64,000 nt of DNA from Marispirochaeta sp963667435 (GTDB lineage Bacteria > Spirochaetota > Spirochaetia > JC444 > Marispirochaetaceae): assembly GCA_963667435.1 (NCBI GenBank), contig OY763414.1:2914001-2978000 (forward strand). The letters are read 5' to 3'. A model generated the notes under the pieces. It did no database searches. It was not told where the DNA came from and saw only the letters and a list, made by a program, of their open reading frames with translations. A program made the position numbers and the translations under genes. Shown here piece by piece: positions 26,307 to 36,759 of this stretch; positions within the stretch are counted from its first letter, which is position 1; each line of letters opens with the position of its first letter.

Positions 26307-28718
26307 ATGAGAGGTGTTCTGTTTTCCCAAAGAGGAAAACATATAGGAATTAATAAAGTTATTTTTCTTGTATCCTTCCTGGTTCTCGGGCTGTATCTGA
26401 TAGCGGTGCTGCCCTCAATGATCCAATCATACAATCGCTATTCTCATGCAAAAGAGACCTTTGCTCTGAGTCTCTTGACGGATGATCTTTTTCAGGCGGT
26501 TCGCCATTTCGGTTTTGAACGGGGTCGGGTGAATGTCGTACTCTCAAATACCGGCAATGTGACTGCTATGGAATCCAACCGTCAGTTTATCGAAAATAAC
26601 AGAGCCGTAGGAAATCTCAACCTAACCCACGGGCTTATAGGCTTGAGGGCTTTTGATATTTCCGGTATCTCTGCCTATCTCGACACCGTTGAAGCATCTT
26701 TGATGGAGGTTGATGTCCTGCGGGGTGAAGTTCAGCGGGAGATGAATATCGAGTATACGCTGCGCAGTCCTCTTATGCGCCAGGCATGGTTTCCAGCCAT
26801 GAACAAACTTATCGCGTCGATTGAAGATCTGCTTTTTCATGTATATGTATATATCTCGGAAGAATCTTCGAAGAATGGTCTTGCCTTCAAGCTGAAAATG
26901 GCGGCTCTTTCCTTACGTGATTCCGCCGGGCCGGAATGCTCTTTCATGATTGCCGCAAATGCCAACAAAAGCGCTGTTACCCGGGCAGAACTGGAGTAGA
27001 TAGTTACCCTGCGCAGTCAGTCCGACAATTATATGGACGAAATTATCCGGATCGCGCCATATCTGGATTCCGAGATGCTTAATGACGCTGTTGAAGAGGT
27101 TAACAAAGCTTACTTTAAAGAGAACCGCGCCATTTTAACCGCTGTCCATGCTTCTCTTGAACAGGGAAATACCACATCCGTACCACAGGATCTGCTAAAA
27201 AATACCGCTGTCGGGGCACTTGAAAAGATTGTCTTTATCATGGACGCGGCAGTGGCAACCTCCAACCATATTGCATTAATGGAAAAGACGAATGCATTCA
27301 GCCGTTTTATATTCCAGATAATCAGCAGCCTTCTTCTGTTGATATTCCTGATTCTGGTTAATTTTCTGGGACGCCGCTGGCTCGTAAAACCTCTTGCGGC
27401 AGCGGGGCAGGCTATGATCGACGTTGCAGGGGAAAGGATAGATATACGTATCCCGGATTACAGGGGAGATAACGAGATTGCCGTGCTTTTTGATGCTGTA
27501 CGAACCTTTCAGAAATACAGCCTGGAGAGAGTTCAGCGTGAAGAACAGCTGAACGAAGCAAAGGAGACTGCAGAAAAGGCAAACAAGGCAAAAGGGATGT
27601 TTCTTGCAAATATGAGTCACGAAATCCGCACACCCCTGGGTGGAATAATCGGATTTTCAGAACTGTCTCTCAAGGAAAATCCGTCGGGGCAACTACGTGA
27701 ATATCTCGAGTATATACATGCCTCATCAGAATCCCTGCTGGTGATCATCAATGATATTCTTGATTATGAAAAAATCGCAGCAGGAAGAATGCCGGTAGCA
27801 GATGAACCATTCGATATTCAAAAAAGTCTTTTCCTTTGCTGTGAGCTGTATAAAAAGCAGGCTGAATCAAAAGGAATCTCCCTCAATCTGGAGGTGACAG
27901 CGGGTTCCCTGCCTGGGTCTCAGGTGATTCCGTTCGTTTCGGGCAGATAGTAAGAAACCTTGTAAGTAATGCGGTCAAGTTTACCCAGAATGGAGGTGTG
28001 AGAATCCATGCCTGCCTGCAGGCGGACGTTGAGCGCAAGGATGGTCTGAGAGCCCTTGAAATCCGGGTTCATGATACGGGCTGCGGAATACCGGCCTCCG
28101 TATTTAAAACCATATTTGATAATTTTGTTCAGATTGCACCGGGATATTCCAAGCCTCATGAAGGGACCGGCCTTGGGCTGGCAATCAGCCGGTCCCTTGC
28201 AGAAATGATGCATGGCTCTATCACTGTAGAGTCGGAAGTTGATAAGGGTTCGGTCTTTACCCTATCTATAACAATGAGGGAAATTTTACAGGTTTCAAGG
28301 GCAGAGAAAAGCACTGACGAAAAGATCAGTATTATACCGAAAAGGCTGCTTATTGCTGAGGACAATATGATTAACCAGATGTATCTCCGACAGGTTCTGA
28401 ACGGGGACGGGCATGACACAGTTTTTGTCAGGAACGGGAAGGAGGTTCTGGAGGAACTGTCAAAGCAGCCCTTTGATTTGGTGATATCCGATATCCGATA
28501 TCCAGATGCCTGAAATGGATGGGCTTGAGCTTATCAGGGTAATACGCGGGGATGCGCAAGGAGGACGGTACTCTCCGGATCTGCCGGTGGTAGCTCTTAC
28601 TGCCTTTTCAACACCCGGAGAAAGGGAGAAACTGCTGGAAGCCGGTTTCAGCGCATATGTGTCAAAACCGGTGTGTATGGAGCAGTTGAGAAGGGTGATT
28701 TTTGATTTTTCAAAATAA
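26307..28718 (+). pseudogene. hybrid histidine kinase, inactivated by three lesions
   Basis: The joined frames give an 800-residue sensor kinase: TM at about 15-35, an extracytoplasmic helical sensor, TM near 335-355, HAMP, HisKA (FLANMSHEIRTPLGGIIGF), HATPase_c (LVSNAVKFTQNGG; GTGLGLAISRSLAEMM) and a receiver (ISDIQMPEMDGLE when repaired). Three independent breaks interrupt it: an in-frame TAG at 26997-26999 inside the sensor, a one-base deficit at about 27911-27925 between HisKA and the ATPase domain, and a third tandem copy of GATATCC at 28483-28503 that shifts frame at the phospho-acceptor Asp region. The lesions differ in kind, so decay of a real gene is more likely than error. It sits between two intact kinases with related cores. 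Confidence 0.9.
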
Positions 28719-28741
28719 CCAGATATTAAGGAAGGTTTACT

Positions 28742-29086
28742 GTGAGCACAGGAATAAAAGTGGTTTTTCATATTGATGAACCGGAGAAGTGGAAGCTTCT
28801 GCTGGGTAATGTCCAGAATCTCATACATGCCGTCGATGAAGTGGATTCGGTTGTTGTGGTAGCCAACTCAACAGCGGTAAAGAGTTACCTTAAAACCGAG
28901 CCTGGTCCGGGAAACAGAATGCAGAAGCTGGCGGACCAGAATGTGCGCTTCTGTGCCTGCAACAATGCCCTTAACGGGTTGAATATTGCTCCGGATCAAC
29001 TCATGCCTTTTGTGGAAATAGTTCCTGCAGGTGTAAAAGAGATTGTTGACCTGCAGATGCAGGGGTATGCATACCTGAAGCCCTGA
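28742..29086 (+). CDS. DsrE/DsrF-like family protein
   Basis: 114-residue single-domain protein of the DsrE-like fold. Family features are the opening strand VVFHIDEPEKW, the segment VDSVVVVANSTAVKSYL, VRFCACNNALNG with a conserved cysteine pattern (Cys-x-Cys-x-Asn), and the end EIVPAGVKEIVDLQMQGYAYLKP. DsrE-family proteins carry or transfer sulfur via a cysteine in some cases, but this subgroup is uncharacterised. GTG start at 28742 follows AAGGAAGG. It is transcribed just after the kinase pseudogene and before the large phosphorelay kinase, without an obvious functional link. Confidence 0.85.
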   Translation: MSTGIKVVFHIDEPEKWKLLLGNVQNLIHAVDEVDSVVVVANSTAVKSYLKTEPGPGNRMQKLADQNVRFCACNNALNGLNIAPDQLMPFVEIVPAGVKEIVDLQMQGYAYLKP

Positions 29087-29166
29087 AAACCGGCAGCTTA
29101 TCTGCTTTTCTTTTCCAGTTTCTTGGCAATTCTTCTCCGGTTTTACTATGATTTGATCTGAAGATC

Positions 29167-32100
29167 ATGCAGAGGACGGGCAAGGTACATCTCTTATCTC
29201 TTTCATGTCGGTCAACCGGCCGACTATGTGCTGTTGTCGTCCTTTTGCTCCTGTTTGCTGCCTGCTCCCAATCCGGTACTGACAGGGATATTTCCCGAAC
29301 CGACACGGACCCGGGTAGTGAATTTTTTGCCCGCCTTACTCCGGAGGAACAGACCTGGCTGAAGAGCCATGATCATTTTTCTCTGGGCATAATGGATGCC
29401 TGGCCACCAATGAACTATGTAGATTCCAACGGAGTCCCTCGCGGGATTGGAGTGGATTATGTTCAAGCTCTGAACACCAGACTGGGATGTGATATCGACC
29501 TGGTTCCGGCTCCCTTCGCCCGTAATCTGGAAGCTGTCAGAGACAGGGACATAGATGCCCTGATGGATGTAACCCCCAAGCCGGAACGTGAAGAGTATCT
29601 CAACTTTACCAGGGAGTATCTCGATATCCCACATGTTATTGTGGCCAGAACAGCCGGACCGGAATTCCGCTTTGAAAAAGATCTGGCCGGGCATACCCTG
29701 GCCCTGGAAAAAGGCTTTTATAATGTTACCTACTTCAGGGAAAAATATCCGCACCTGACAATCCATGAGTATCCTGATACTGCCCGTGCCATTGATGCTG
29801 TCTCCAGAGGTGAGGCTGATGCATACGTCGGCAATCGTGCAGTAGCCGCCTGGATTATGGAGAAAGAGATTATTACCAACCTGAAGTTTATGGGACGGGC
29901 GGATAAACCCGGGTCTTTGCTTACTATAGGAGTCCGAAAAGACTGGCCCCTCTTAGCGTCAATTATTGATAAGGCACTGGCAGATCTGACCCAGGATGAA
30001 ATCCATGCTATCCATCAGGGATGGGCAGGGTTTGCAACCGAGACGCCAGAACAGGTTTACAGCCTGACTGCCGATCAAAAACCCGGCGGAGAACCTCTTT
30101 TAACCCCTTCAGAACAGCAATGGCTGAGTTCCCATACCGGGATAACTCTTGGAATAGGTGCAAGCTCGCAACCCTTTATTTTTCAGAAAAGTGATGGAAG
30201 CCTTGAAGGCTTTGACGTTGATTATCTTGCATCCATACTTAAACTAACCGGCTCTGACATTCGGCTGGTGGCTGGACAGTGGAGCTCACTTGTAAAAATG
30301 GCGGAGATCGGGAAGATCGACGGTCTGGCTGAATCTGCTGTTACGGAAAGCAGGGCAAAGCATTTCAACTTTACTAACGGCTATAACGTTATGGAATATG
30401 CTGCCGCCACTATTCCGGAAAAAGCTGCTGAATTCAGTGGTCCCTCCGACCTTGAGGGAAAGCGGATTGCTCATCTTAAAGGGAATACCTGGACCAGTAA
30501 AATTCTCTCTTCAATTGATAAGGTGCAGATAGTTGAGGCAAGCTCAGAGAGCGAAGCATTCCGTATGGTTTTAGAGGATAAAGCAGATTTCGCCTTGATT
30601 CCGGTGCATCAGTTTGGAACTCTTCGGGAAATTTATCATCAATCTCTTGCTTTCGCACATATCTTTACGGATGAAGAGTTTGTCCTTCATTCGGTTTATT
30701 CCATACGCCGGGACTGGCCGGAGTTGGTGGGTATTCTTAACAAGGCGATAGCAGCCATAGGTATGAATGAAAAGCAGCAGATGTATGAAAAATGGATTCC
30801 CGCACCCGCTGTTTCTTTGGCGGCGGCATCGCAAAATTCGCTACAGTTTCAGATCGGACTGTTTCTCCTGAAAAGCATCGGCCTTGTCTTTCTGGTAATG
30901 GTAGCTGGAATTGTCTCAGCCTGGGTAATTAAAGGACGACCGAAGCAGCTGTCTATACGGGATTCAATGTTTATTGTCTCTTTCATCTTTGCATCGCTGA
31001 TTGTTTCAAGCGGGATTTTTGTTCTTCTGCTTTCCCAGACTCATCAGCATGAAGATGAAATTGCTGAACGTGATATGGAATCGATGGAGCTGGCCTATGA
31101 ACTGAAGCAGTCTTCCGATGATCTGACCCGTTTTGCGAGGACATACACTGTTACCGGTGACCCGAAGTATGAGTATTTCTACCGGAAGATTGACGCAATC
31201 CGGGACGGCACTCAGGCACATCCCGATGATTTCAGCCTGTTTTACTGGGACTATATTTCTGCAGACACTGTTGCCTTTAACCAGCGGGGCGAGACTTACA
31301 GCATCGAGGAGAAGATGAATAATCTTGGACTTACCGATGAGGAAAAGTTCAAACTGTACGAAGCCAAAAAAGAGTCAAAATCCTTGATGCAGCTTGAAAA
31401 TACTGCCATGAATGCGGTGAAAGGTCTCTATCGTGATGCTAATGGCCAGTTTGTTGTTAATGCCGCGCCGGATCCGGTCCTGGCCCGGAGTCTGCTTCAT
31501 GGCGACGAGTACCACCAGGCAAAAGCCCGGATAATGGCGCCGATTGCTCAGTTTTTTTCGCTGCTTCAGAGCAGAATGGATCTTGAAACAGACAGGTTGC
31601 ACAGGCGGAATCAGGCAGTCATATTCGGCATAGCCTTACTTGTCAGTATAACAATTGCCTTCTCCATATATGTTCTTTACCAGATGAGACGGCGTATTAT
31701 TCTGCCCCTTGCCGCTGTTGAAGCCGGGGTTCAAGAAGTTAAAAAAGGTAACTTTTCTCATACAATCAATATTCATCATCATGATGAAATCGGTACTCTG
31801 GCGGCAGTCTTTAACTCCATGGCACAGAGTATAGAGGAGCGGACTTCCCGTCTTACCGCTACCATTGAATCAACAACGGACGGAATCCTGGTGGTAGATC
31901 TGAATCAGCGGGTTACTTCATACAATACCCGGTTCCTGGATATCTGGCAGCTCGACCGAACCTTGGCCGATAAAGGTATCGATGATGAACTTCTGGCCAT
32001 GTGTGTTGTGCAGTTGAAGGATCCTGAAGGTTTTATGAAGAGTGTAAAGCAGCTGTATGATCATCCTGAGGCAACAGATTTTTCAACACTTTTTTTAAGT

Positions 32101-34473
32101 GACGGAAGAATCCTGGAGCGTTATTCTCAACCTCAGCGGGTTGGGGAGAAAATTCTGGGTCGGGTATGGAGTTTCCGTGATGTAACGGAAACCCGGCAAT
32201 CAGAACAGGCGTTGAAACAGGCGAAAGAAACGGCAGAGGTTGCCACCAGGGCTAAAAGTGATTTTCTTGCCAATATGAGCCACGAAATACGTACTCCCAT
32301 GAATGCGATTATAGGTATGAGTAATCTGGCTCTGAAAACAGATTTGAATCCCAAACAGCGGGACTATCTTTTAAAAATCGACCAGTCATCAAAGGCGCTG
32401 CTGAATATCATTAACGATATTCTAGATTTTTCAAAGATTGAAGCCGGAAAGCTTGAGATCGAATCTGTGCCCTTCTTCCTTGATGATGTCCTGGAAGATC
32501 TTACCAGCCTGATAACTGTGCATACCAGAGAGAAACGCCTGGAGTTTGTTTATGATATTGCTCCTGATTTTCCACAGAGGCTTGTAGGTGATCCCCTGCG
32601 TCTTGGACAAATACTGCTTAATCTCTGCGGCAATGCAGTCAAGTTTACCGAAACCGGCGGAATTGTAGTCTCTGCAGAAATTGAGAGTCAGGATACAACA
32701 GGCATGCTTGTCCGCTTCAGTGTTCGTGATACCGGGGTCGGAATGAAACCTGAACAGCAGGAGAAGCTGTTTCAATCCTTCTCACAGACAGATACGTCAA
32801 CTACTAGGAAATACGGTGGAACCGGTCTCGGACTTGCAATATGCAGGAATCTTGCGAGTCTTATGGGCGGTGGAATCGGTGTTGCCTCGATTCCGGGTAG
32901 CGGCAGTACTTTCTGGTTTACAGTTCGCTTCGGACTGCATAATCAAAAAAAACCGGATACGGAAAAATACTCCGTCATGGCAACAGATCTGAAAGGTACC
33001 AGGATTCTGATTGTTGATGATAATGAAGATGCCCGTAAATCGCTCAAGGTTATGTCTGAAAGTTTCGGGTTTGATGTGGACACTGCGGGAAATGGTCTTG
33101 AGGCACTCGACATACTTGAGAGTGCAGCTGAAGGTGAAGAAATTCCTCTGGTGCTCATGGATCTCAAAATGCCGGGAATGGACGGGTTCGAAGCTTCCCG
33201 CCGCATTACAGAAAGTACGTCTCTGGGGAAAAAGCCCATGATTATTATGCTTACCGCTTACGGACGGGAAGAGTATATGTATCAGGCAGCAGACATGGGG
33301 CTTGAAGCGTTTCTGGTAAAACCGGTAAGTCAATCCCTGCTTTTTGAAACTATTATGGCCACTTTTGGAAAAGAGATACAGGTCAGAACGCCGCAGTATC
33401 AGGGAACAAAAGTAGTCGTGCCTGAAAACTTCGATTCCATACGTGGTGCACGTATTCTTCTTGTTGAAGATAACCAGCTGAATCAGCAGGTAGCCAGTGA
33501 GCTTCTGGAAGCTGAAGGATTCTTTGTTTATCTCGCGGAAAACGGACGGGAGGCAGTGGAGGCTGTCTCTGCCTCCCGTCCGGACTACTATGATGTTGTG
33601 CTTATGGATCTTCAGATGCCGGAAATGGATGGGTATCAAGCGACGTCGGAACTCAGGAAGGATCCTAAGTTTGCGGACCTTCCCATTATTGCAATGACAG
33701 CGGACGCTATGGACGGAGTAGCCGACAGAGTTTTAGGTGTCGGAATGAATGATTATGTATCCAAGCCTATAGAGTTGGATAATCTTTTTCATGTCCTTGC
33801 CTCCTGGATAAAACCTGAAAAACGGGATTTGCCTGAAAATTATCGCCCTGGAGCAATCACTCAGAAAGATCCTGAAAACGGAATTCCGGTAATTGCAGGT
33901 ATAGATACTGCGGCTGGTCTAAACCGTCTGGGGGGAAGTCTTCAACGATACGTAAAAGTATTGCGACAGTTTGCACACAATCAGGGGCAGGTGGAAACTC
34001 ATTTGCAGCAGGCGGTGAATGAGGATGATTGGGAAACCGCTGCTCGATTAGCTCATACCCTTAAAGGAGTAGCAGGAACAATCGGTGCCGAGGATCTGCA
34101 GAGAACTGCTGCAGAATTGGAAGCAGACCTGAAGAAGAGAAATGTATTACATCTTGGAAGGGCAATCAAATCTGTGGGGTCTCTGGTGGCGGAAACCGTT
34201 GCTGCCATATATGAGGGCCTGCAGGGTGTTCCGGACCAGGAAGATTCAGGGCCTGTGATTGAGTCTCTGCATCAGTTGGTCTCCGAGTTGCGGGAATTGC
34301 TGCTTGAAGACAATTCAAAAGCTGCTGATGTTATTGGAAAAATGGTGATTATGACAAAAGGTACAGCCCGAATGGAGCTGTTTGCGGCAATTCAGGAGGA
34401 TATCCTGGAGATTGAGTACCAGCTGGCTCTGGAAAAACTTGATGGAATAGATCCGAAGGAACTGGAGGGTTGA
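29167..34473 (+). CDS. EvgS/BvgS-like hybrid sensor kinase with two solute-binding sensor domains
   Basis: Very large, intact phosphorelay kinase of 1768 residues. Order: signal or lipobox-like stretch (LLLLFAAC, about 20-36), two SBP_bac_3 domains (about 48-300 and 312-560), TM helices near 565-590 and 605-630, an extracytoplasmic loop to 815, TM 820-840, HAMP, PAS (about 895-1010), HisKA with NMSHEIRTPMNA (His1039), HATPase_c with GGTGLGLAI, two receivers (Asp1332 in VLMDLKMPGMDG, Asp1481 in VLMDLQMPEMDG) and an Hpt domain (His1630 in AHTLKGVAG). Tandem periplasmic amino-acid-binding-like domains resemble BvgS and EvgS. The HD-GYP response regulator begins one base after its stop and is the likely output. 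Confidence 0.95.
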   Translation: MQRTGKVHLLSLSCRSTGRLCAVVVLLLLFAACSQSGTDRDISRTDTDPGSEFFARLTPEEQTWLKSHDHFSLGIMDAWPPMNYVDSNGVPRGIGVDYVQALNTRLGCDIDLVPAPFARNLEAVRDRDIDALMDVTPKPEREEYLNFTREYLDIPHVIVARTAGPEFRFEKDLAGHTLALEKGFYNVTYFREKYPHLTIHEYPDTARAIDAVSRGEADAYVGNRAVAAWIMEKEIITNLKFMGRADKPGSLLTIGVRKDWPLLASIIDKALADLTQDEIHAIHQGWAGFATETPEQVYSLTADQKPGGEPLLTPSEQQWLSSHTGITLGIGASSQPFIFQKSDGSLEGFDVDYLASILKLTGSDIRLVAGQWSSLVKMAEIGKIDGLAESAVTESRAKHFNFTNGYNVMEYAAATIPEKAAEFSGPSDLEGKRIAHLKGNTWTSKILSSIDKVQIVEASSESEAFRMVLEDKADFALIPVHQFGTLREIYHQSLAFAHIFTDEEFVLHSVYSIRRDWPELVGILNKAIAAIGMNEKQQMYEKWIPAPAVSLAAASQNSLQFQIGLFLLKSIGLVFLVMVAGIVSAWVIKGRPKQLSIRDSMFIVSFIFASLIVSSGIFVLLLSQTHQHEDEIAERDMESMELAYELKQSSDDLTRFARTYTVTGDPKYEYFYRKIDAIRDGTQAHPDDFSLFYWDYISADTVAFNQRGETYSIEEKMNNLGLTDEEKFKLYEAKKESKSLMQLENTAMNAVKGLYRDANGQFVVNAAPDPVLARSLLHGDEYHQAKARIMAPIAQFFSLLQSRMDLETDRLHRRNQAVIFGIALLVSITIAFSIYVLYQMRRRIILPLAAVEAGVQEVKKGNFSHTINIHHHDEIGTLAAVFNSMAQSIEERTSRLTATIESTTDGILVVDLNQRVTSYNTRFLDIWQLDRTLADKGIDDELLAMCVVQLKDPEGFMKSVKQLYDHPEATDFSTLFLSDGRILERYSQPQRVGEKILGRVWSFRDVTETRQSEQALKQAKETAEVATRAKSDFLANMSHEIRTPMNAIIGMSNLALKTDLNPKQRDYLLKIDQSSKALLNIINDILDFSKIEAGKLEIESVPFFLDDVLEDLTSLITVHTREKRLEFVYDIAPDFPQRLVGDPLRLGQILLNLCGNAVKFTETGGIVVSAEIESQDTTGMLVRFSVRDTGVGMKPEQQEKLFQSFSQTDTSTTRKYGGTGLGLAICRNLASLMGGGIGVASIPGSGSTFWFTVRFGLHNQKKPDTEKYSVMATDLKGTRILIVDDNEDARKSLKVMSESFGFDVDTAGNGLEALDILESAAEGEEIPLVLMDLKMPGMDGFEASRRITESTSLGKKPMIIMLTAYGREEYMYQAADMGLEAFLVKPVSQSLLFETIMATFGKEIQVRTPQYQGTKVVVPENFDSIRGARILLVEDNQLNQQVASELLEAEGFFVYLAENGREAVEAVSASRPDYYDVVLMDLQMPEMDGYQATSELRKDPKFADLPIIAMTADAMDGVADRVLGVGMNDYVSKPIELDNLFHVLASWIKPEKRDLPENYRPGAITQKDPENGIPVIAGIDTAAGLNRLGGSLQRYVKVLRQFAHNQGQVETHLQQAVNEDDWETAARLAHTLKGVAGTIGAEDLQRTAAELEADLKKRNVLHLGRAIKSVGSLVAETVAAIYEGLQGVPDQEDSGPVIESLHQLVSELRELLLEDNSKAADVIGKMVIMTKGTARMELFAAIQEDILEIEYQLALEKLDGIDPKELEG

Positions 34474-34474
34474 T

Positions 34475-35557
34475 ATGGGTAAAGTGCTGATTGTTGATGA
34501 TACCGCAGAAAATAGAGAGATATTCAAAGGTCTGCTGGAGACTGATCATACAATTTACCTGGCAAAGAACGGTGAGCAGGGAATACAGCTGGCCCGGAAA
34601 AGAGAGCCGGACCTGATTCTCATGGACGTAATGATGCCGGTAATGGACGGCTATGAGGCGTGCAAAGTTCTGAAGGAGGATGCTGTCACACGTGAAATTC
34701 CATTGATTTTCCTGACCTCCATGGCTGAAGAGGAGGATGAAGCAAAAGGGCTGACCCTTGGAGCTGTGGATTATGTAACCAAACCTGTACGTCCTTCCAT
34801 CCTGAAGGAGCGGGTAAAAAATCATCTGGAGCTGAAAAGATCACGGGATCTGCTCAAGCGGCAGAACGAAGTGCTTGAAGAGCGGGTACTGGAACGAACC
34901 CGTCAGATGGAGGAACTGCAGGACGTAGCAATGGTTGCCATGGGTGCCCTGGCCGAATCCCGGGACCCGGAGACAGGGAACCATATCAGAAGAACCCAGC
35001 ATTATATAAAAGCGCTGGCTATGCATCTGAAGAATCACCCCGGCGTTGGCAGTTATTTTGAGCCGGAAATAATTACCTCTCTTTATAAATCTGCTCCTCT
35101 CCACGATATCGGTAAAGTAGGGGTTCCGGATCAGATATTGCTGAAACCGGGCAAGTTGACGGCCGGAGAGTTCGACATAATGAAAAAGCATACGGTATAC
35201 GGTCGGGATGCAATTGCTGCGGCGGAAGGTTCAATGATTGTGGCTGATGATTTTCTGATTTTTGCCAAGGAGATCGCTTATCTGCACCACGAAAAGTGGG
35301 ATGGATCCGGTTATCCGGAAGGCCGTAAAGGAGAGGAAATCCCCATCTCGGCTAGACTTATGGCAGTGGCGGATGTCTATGATGCTCTTATAAGCAAACG
35401 TGTATACAAACCGGCTTTTCCTCACGAGAAGGCTGTTTCGATTATAGCCGAGGGACGAGGTACCCATTTTGATCCTGATATTGCTGACGCATTCATGGAG
35501 ATTCATCTGCAGTTCGATGAAATTGCGATGCGGTTTAAAGATACAGGGGAAATGTAA
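34475..35557 (+). CDS. response regulator with HD-GYP c-di-GMP phosphodiesterase domain
   Basis: 360-residue output protein. Residues 1-120 form a receiver with the phosphorylatable Asp in LILMDVMMPVMDGYE (about 52-54) and the conserved Lys in YVTKPV. A coiled-coil linker (120-150) leads to an HD-GYP domain (about 155-350) with LHDIGKVGVPDQILLKPG, HTVYG and HHEKWDGSGYPEG, all metal and substrate residues present. HD-GYP enzymes hydrolyse cyclic di-GMP to pGpG or GMP. Its start lies one base after the upstream kinase's stop codon, so kinase ligand binding should control c-di-GMP breakdown. Confidence 0.94.
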   Translation: MGKVLIVDDTAENREIFKGLLETDHTIYLAKNGEQGIQLARKREPDLILMDVMMPVMDGYEACKVLKEDAVTREIPLIFLTSMAEEEDEAKGLTLGAVDYVTKPVRPSILKERVKNHLELKRSRDLLKRQNEVLEERVLERTRQMEELQDVAMVAMGALAESRDPETGNHIRRTQHYIKALAMHLKNHPGVGSYFEPEIITSLYKSAPLHDIGKVGVPDQILLKPGKLTAGEFDIMKKHTVYGRDAIAAAEGSMIVADDFLIFAKEIAYLHHEKWDGSGYPEGRKGEEIPISARLMAVADVYDALISKRVYKPAFPHEKAVSIIAEGRGTHFDPDIADAFMEIHLQFDEIAMRFKDTGEM

Positions 35558-35659
35558 TCTGAAAAAATCTGAAAATCAGGAGCCCGGCCTTTTTATTGCG
35601 CAATGCCCACGGGCGTGAGACAATATTTACACTGTTGAATAGATGTGTGGGGGGTTTGC

Positions 35660-36661
35660 GTGAAATTCGATCATTCCAATCTGCAATTTATTATTGAAGG
35701 ATCCAATCTGGGTACATGGGAATGGAACGTGCAAACCGGGGAGACTGTTTTTAATGCCCGCTGGGCAGAGATTATCGGGTACAGCCTGGAAGAGCTGTCG
35801 CCGGTTTCAATAGAAACCTGGAAGAATTTTACCCATCCCGAAGATCTGGAAAAATCAGGTGCCGAGCTGCAGAGACACTTTGCAGGCGAAACCGAATTCT
35901 ACGAGATGGAGCTGAGAATGCGGCATAAGGATAGTCGCTGGATCTGGATTCTGGATAGAGGGAAGATCTTTACCAGGACGGATAATGGCGAACCGGAATG
36001 GATATACGGGTCTCATCAGGATATCACCCGTCAGAAGGAGGCGGAACGGAACCTGAAGAGAATCCTGGAGGAAAAAGAGCTTCTTATGCGGGAGATGAAC
36101 CATCGAATAAAGAATAATCTGCTTCTTGTCTCTTCCCTGATAAGTCTTGAAAGCATGCAGTCAAACCGGAATGCAGACCTTGATAACCTTAAGAGCCGAA
36201 TAGATGCTATTGGTCTGATCCATGAAACTCTGTTAGAAGATAAAGATTTGAAAACCGTAAACATCCGGATCTATATTGAGAACTTGCTGAAAAACATTTT
36301 TGAACACGTTGTTCAGTACGCCGTAACTGTGAATAATGAGATACAAGAGATTGAAGTATCCACGGAGAAGGCCGTACCTATTGGCTTGATTGTGAACGAG
36401 ATTGCAACAAATGCTGTGAAGCATGGTCATCAGGAGGGGGATCACGCTGTATTCAGTATAAAGATGGACAGGCCTGATACTACAGGTATGGTGGAACTGC
36501 AGATCTCCGATAATGGCGATCCTGTTCCGGATGACCTGGATTTTGATCATCCCCGGAGTACGGGTATGCAGCTGATTAAATCTCTGGTTATGCAGCTGGA
36601 TGGTACAATTGAATTATTCCGTGCTCCCCATGCGGAATACCGGATATGCCTAGCGGTATAG
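35660..36661 (+). CDS. PAS-domain sensor histidine kinase of the HisKA_2 type
   Basis: 333-residue soluble kinase. A PAS/PAC sensor occupies about 5-125 (LGTWEWNVQTGETVFNARWA, then DSRWIWILDRGKIF and the PAC end WIYGSHQDITRQK). The dimerisation domain carries the HisKA_2 motif REMNHRIKNNLLLVSSLISL near 155-170, and a HATPase_c domain follows (LIVNEIATNAVKHG; LQISDNGDPVPDD; STGMQLIKSLVMQL). There is no membrane segment, so it senses in the cytoplasm. GTG 35660 is favoured because GGGGGG lies five bases before it; an ATG at 35645 is also possible. No receiver gene directly follows. Confidence 0.9.
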   Translation: MKFDHSNLQFIIEGSNLGTWEWNVQTGETVFNARWAEIIGYSLEELSPVSIETWKNFTHPEDLEKSGAELQRHFAGETEFYEMELRMRHKDSRWIWILDRGKIFTRTDNGEPEWIYGSHQDITRQKEAERNLKRILEEKELLMREMNHRIKNNLLLVSSLISLESMQSNRNADLDNLKSRIDAIGLIHETLLEDKDLKTVNIRIYIENLLKNIFEHVVQYAVTVNNEIQEIEVSTEKAVPIGLIVNEIATNAVKHGHQEGDHAVFSIKMDRPDTTGMVELQISDNGDPVPDDLDFDHPRSTGMQLIKSLVMQLDGTIELFRAPHAEYRICLAV

Positions 36662-36693
36662 CGTCCTTTAAACATTATAAAAATAATAAGGTA

Positions 36694-36722
36694 TAGACAT
36701 TCTGCTTAGTCAGTAGTATATT
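36694..36722 (+). promoter_or_regulatory. sigma-70 promoter of the copper-response unit
   Basis: TAGACA (36694-36699), 17 bp, TATATT (36717-36722). The predicted start (about 36729) falls on the palindromic operator that follows. Confidence 0.7.
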
Positions 36723-36727
36723 ATTAA

Positions 36728-36746
36728 CATACCCCCTGGGGGTATG
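36728..36746. promoter_or_regulatory. CsoR-like copper operator
   Basis: CATACCCCCTGGGGGTATG is a perfect 19-bp palindrome around one central base. The TACCCC...GGGGTA pattern is the type bound by CsoR-family Cu(I) repressors. It overlaps the start of transcription, so bound repressor would block expression of the LDCC protein and oxidase genes. No csoR gene is in the window. Confidence 0.75.
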
Positions 36747-36759
36747 TGTAAGGTGTGCT

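Noticed and set aside
26997..26999. In-frame TAG read as recoding (read-through or pyrrolysine).
   Set aside because: The same gene has two further frame lesions, so decay is the simpler explanation, and no recoding elements are visible.
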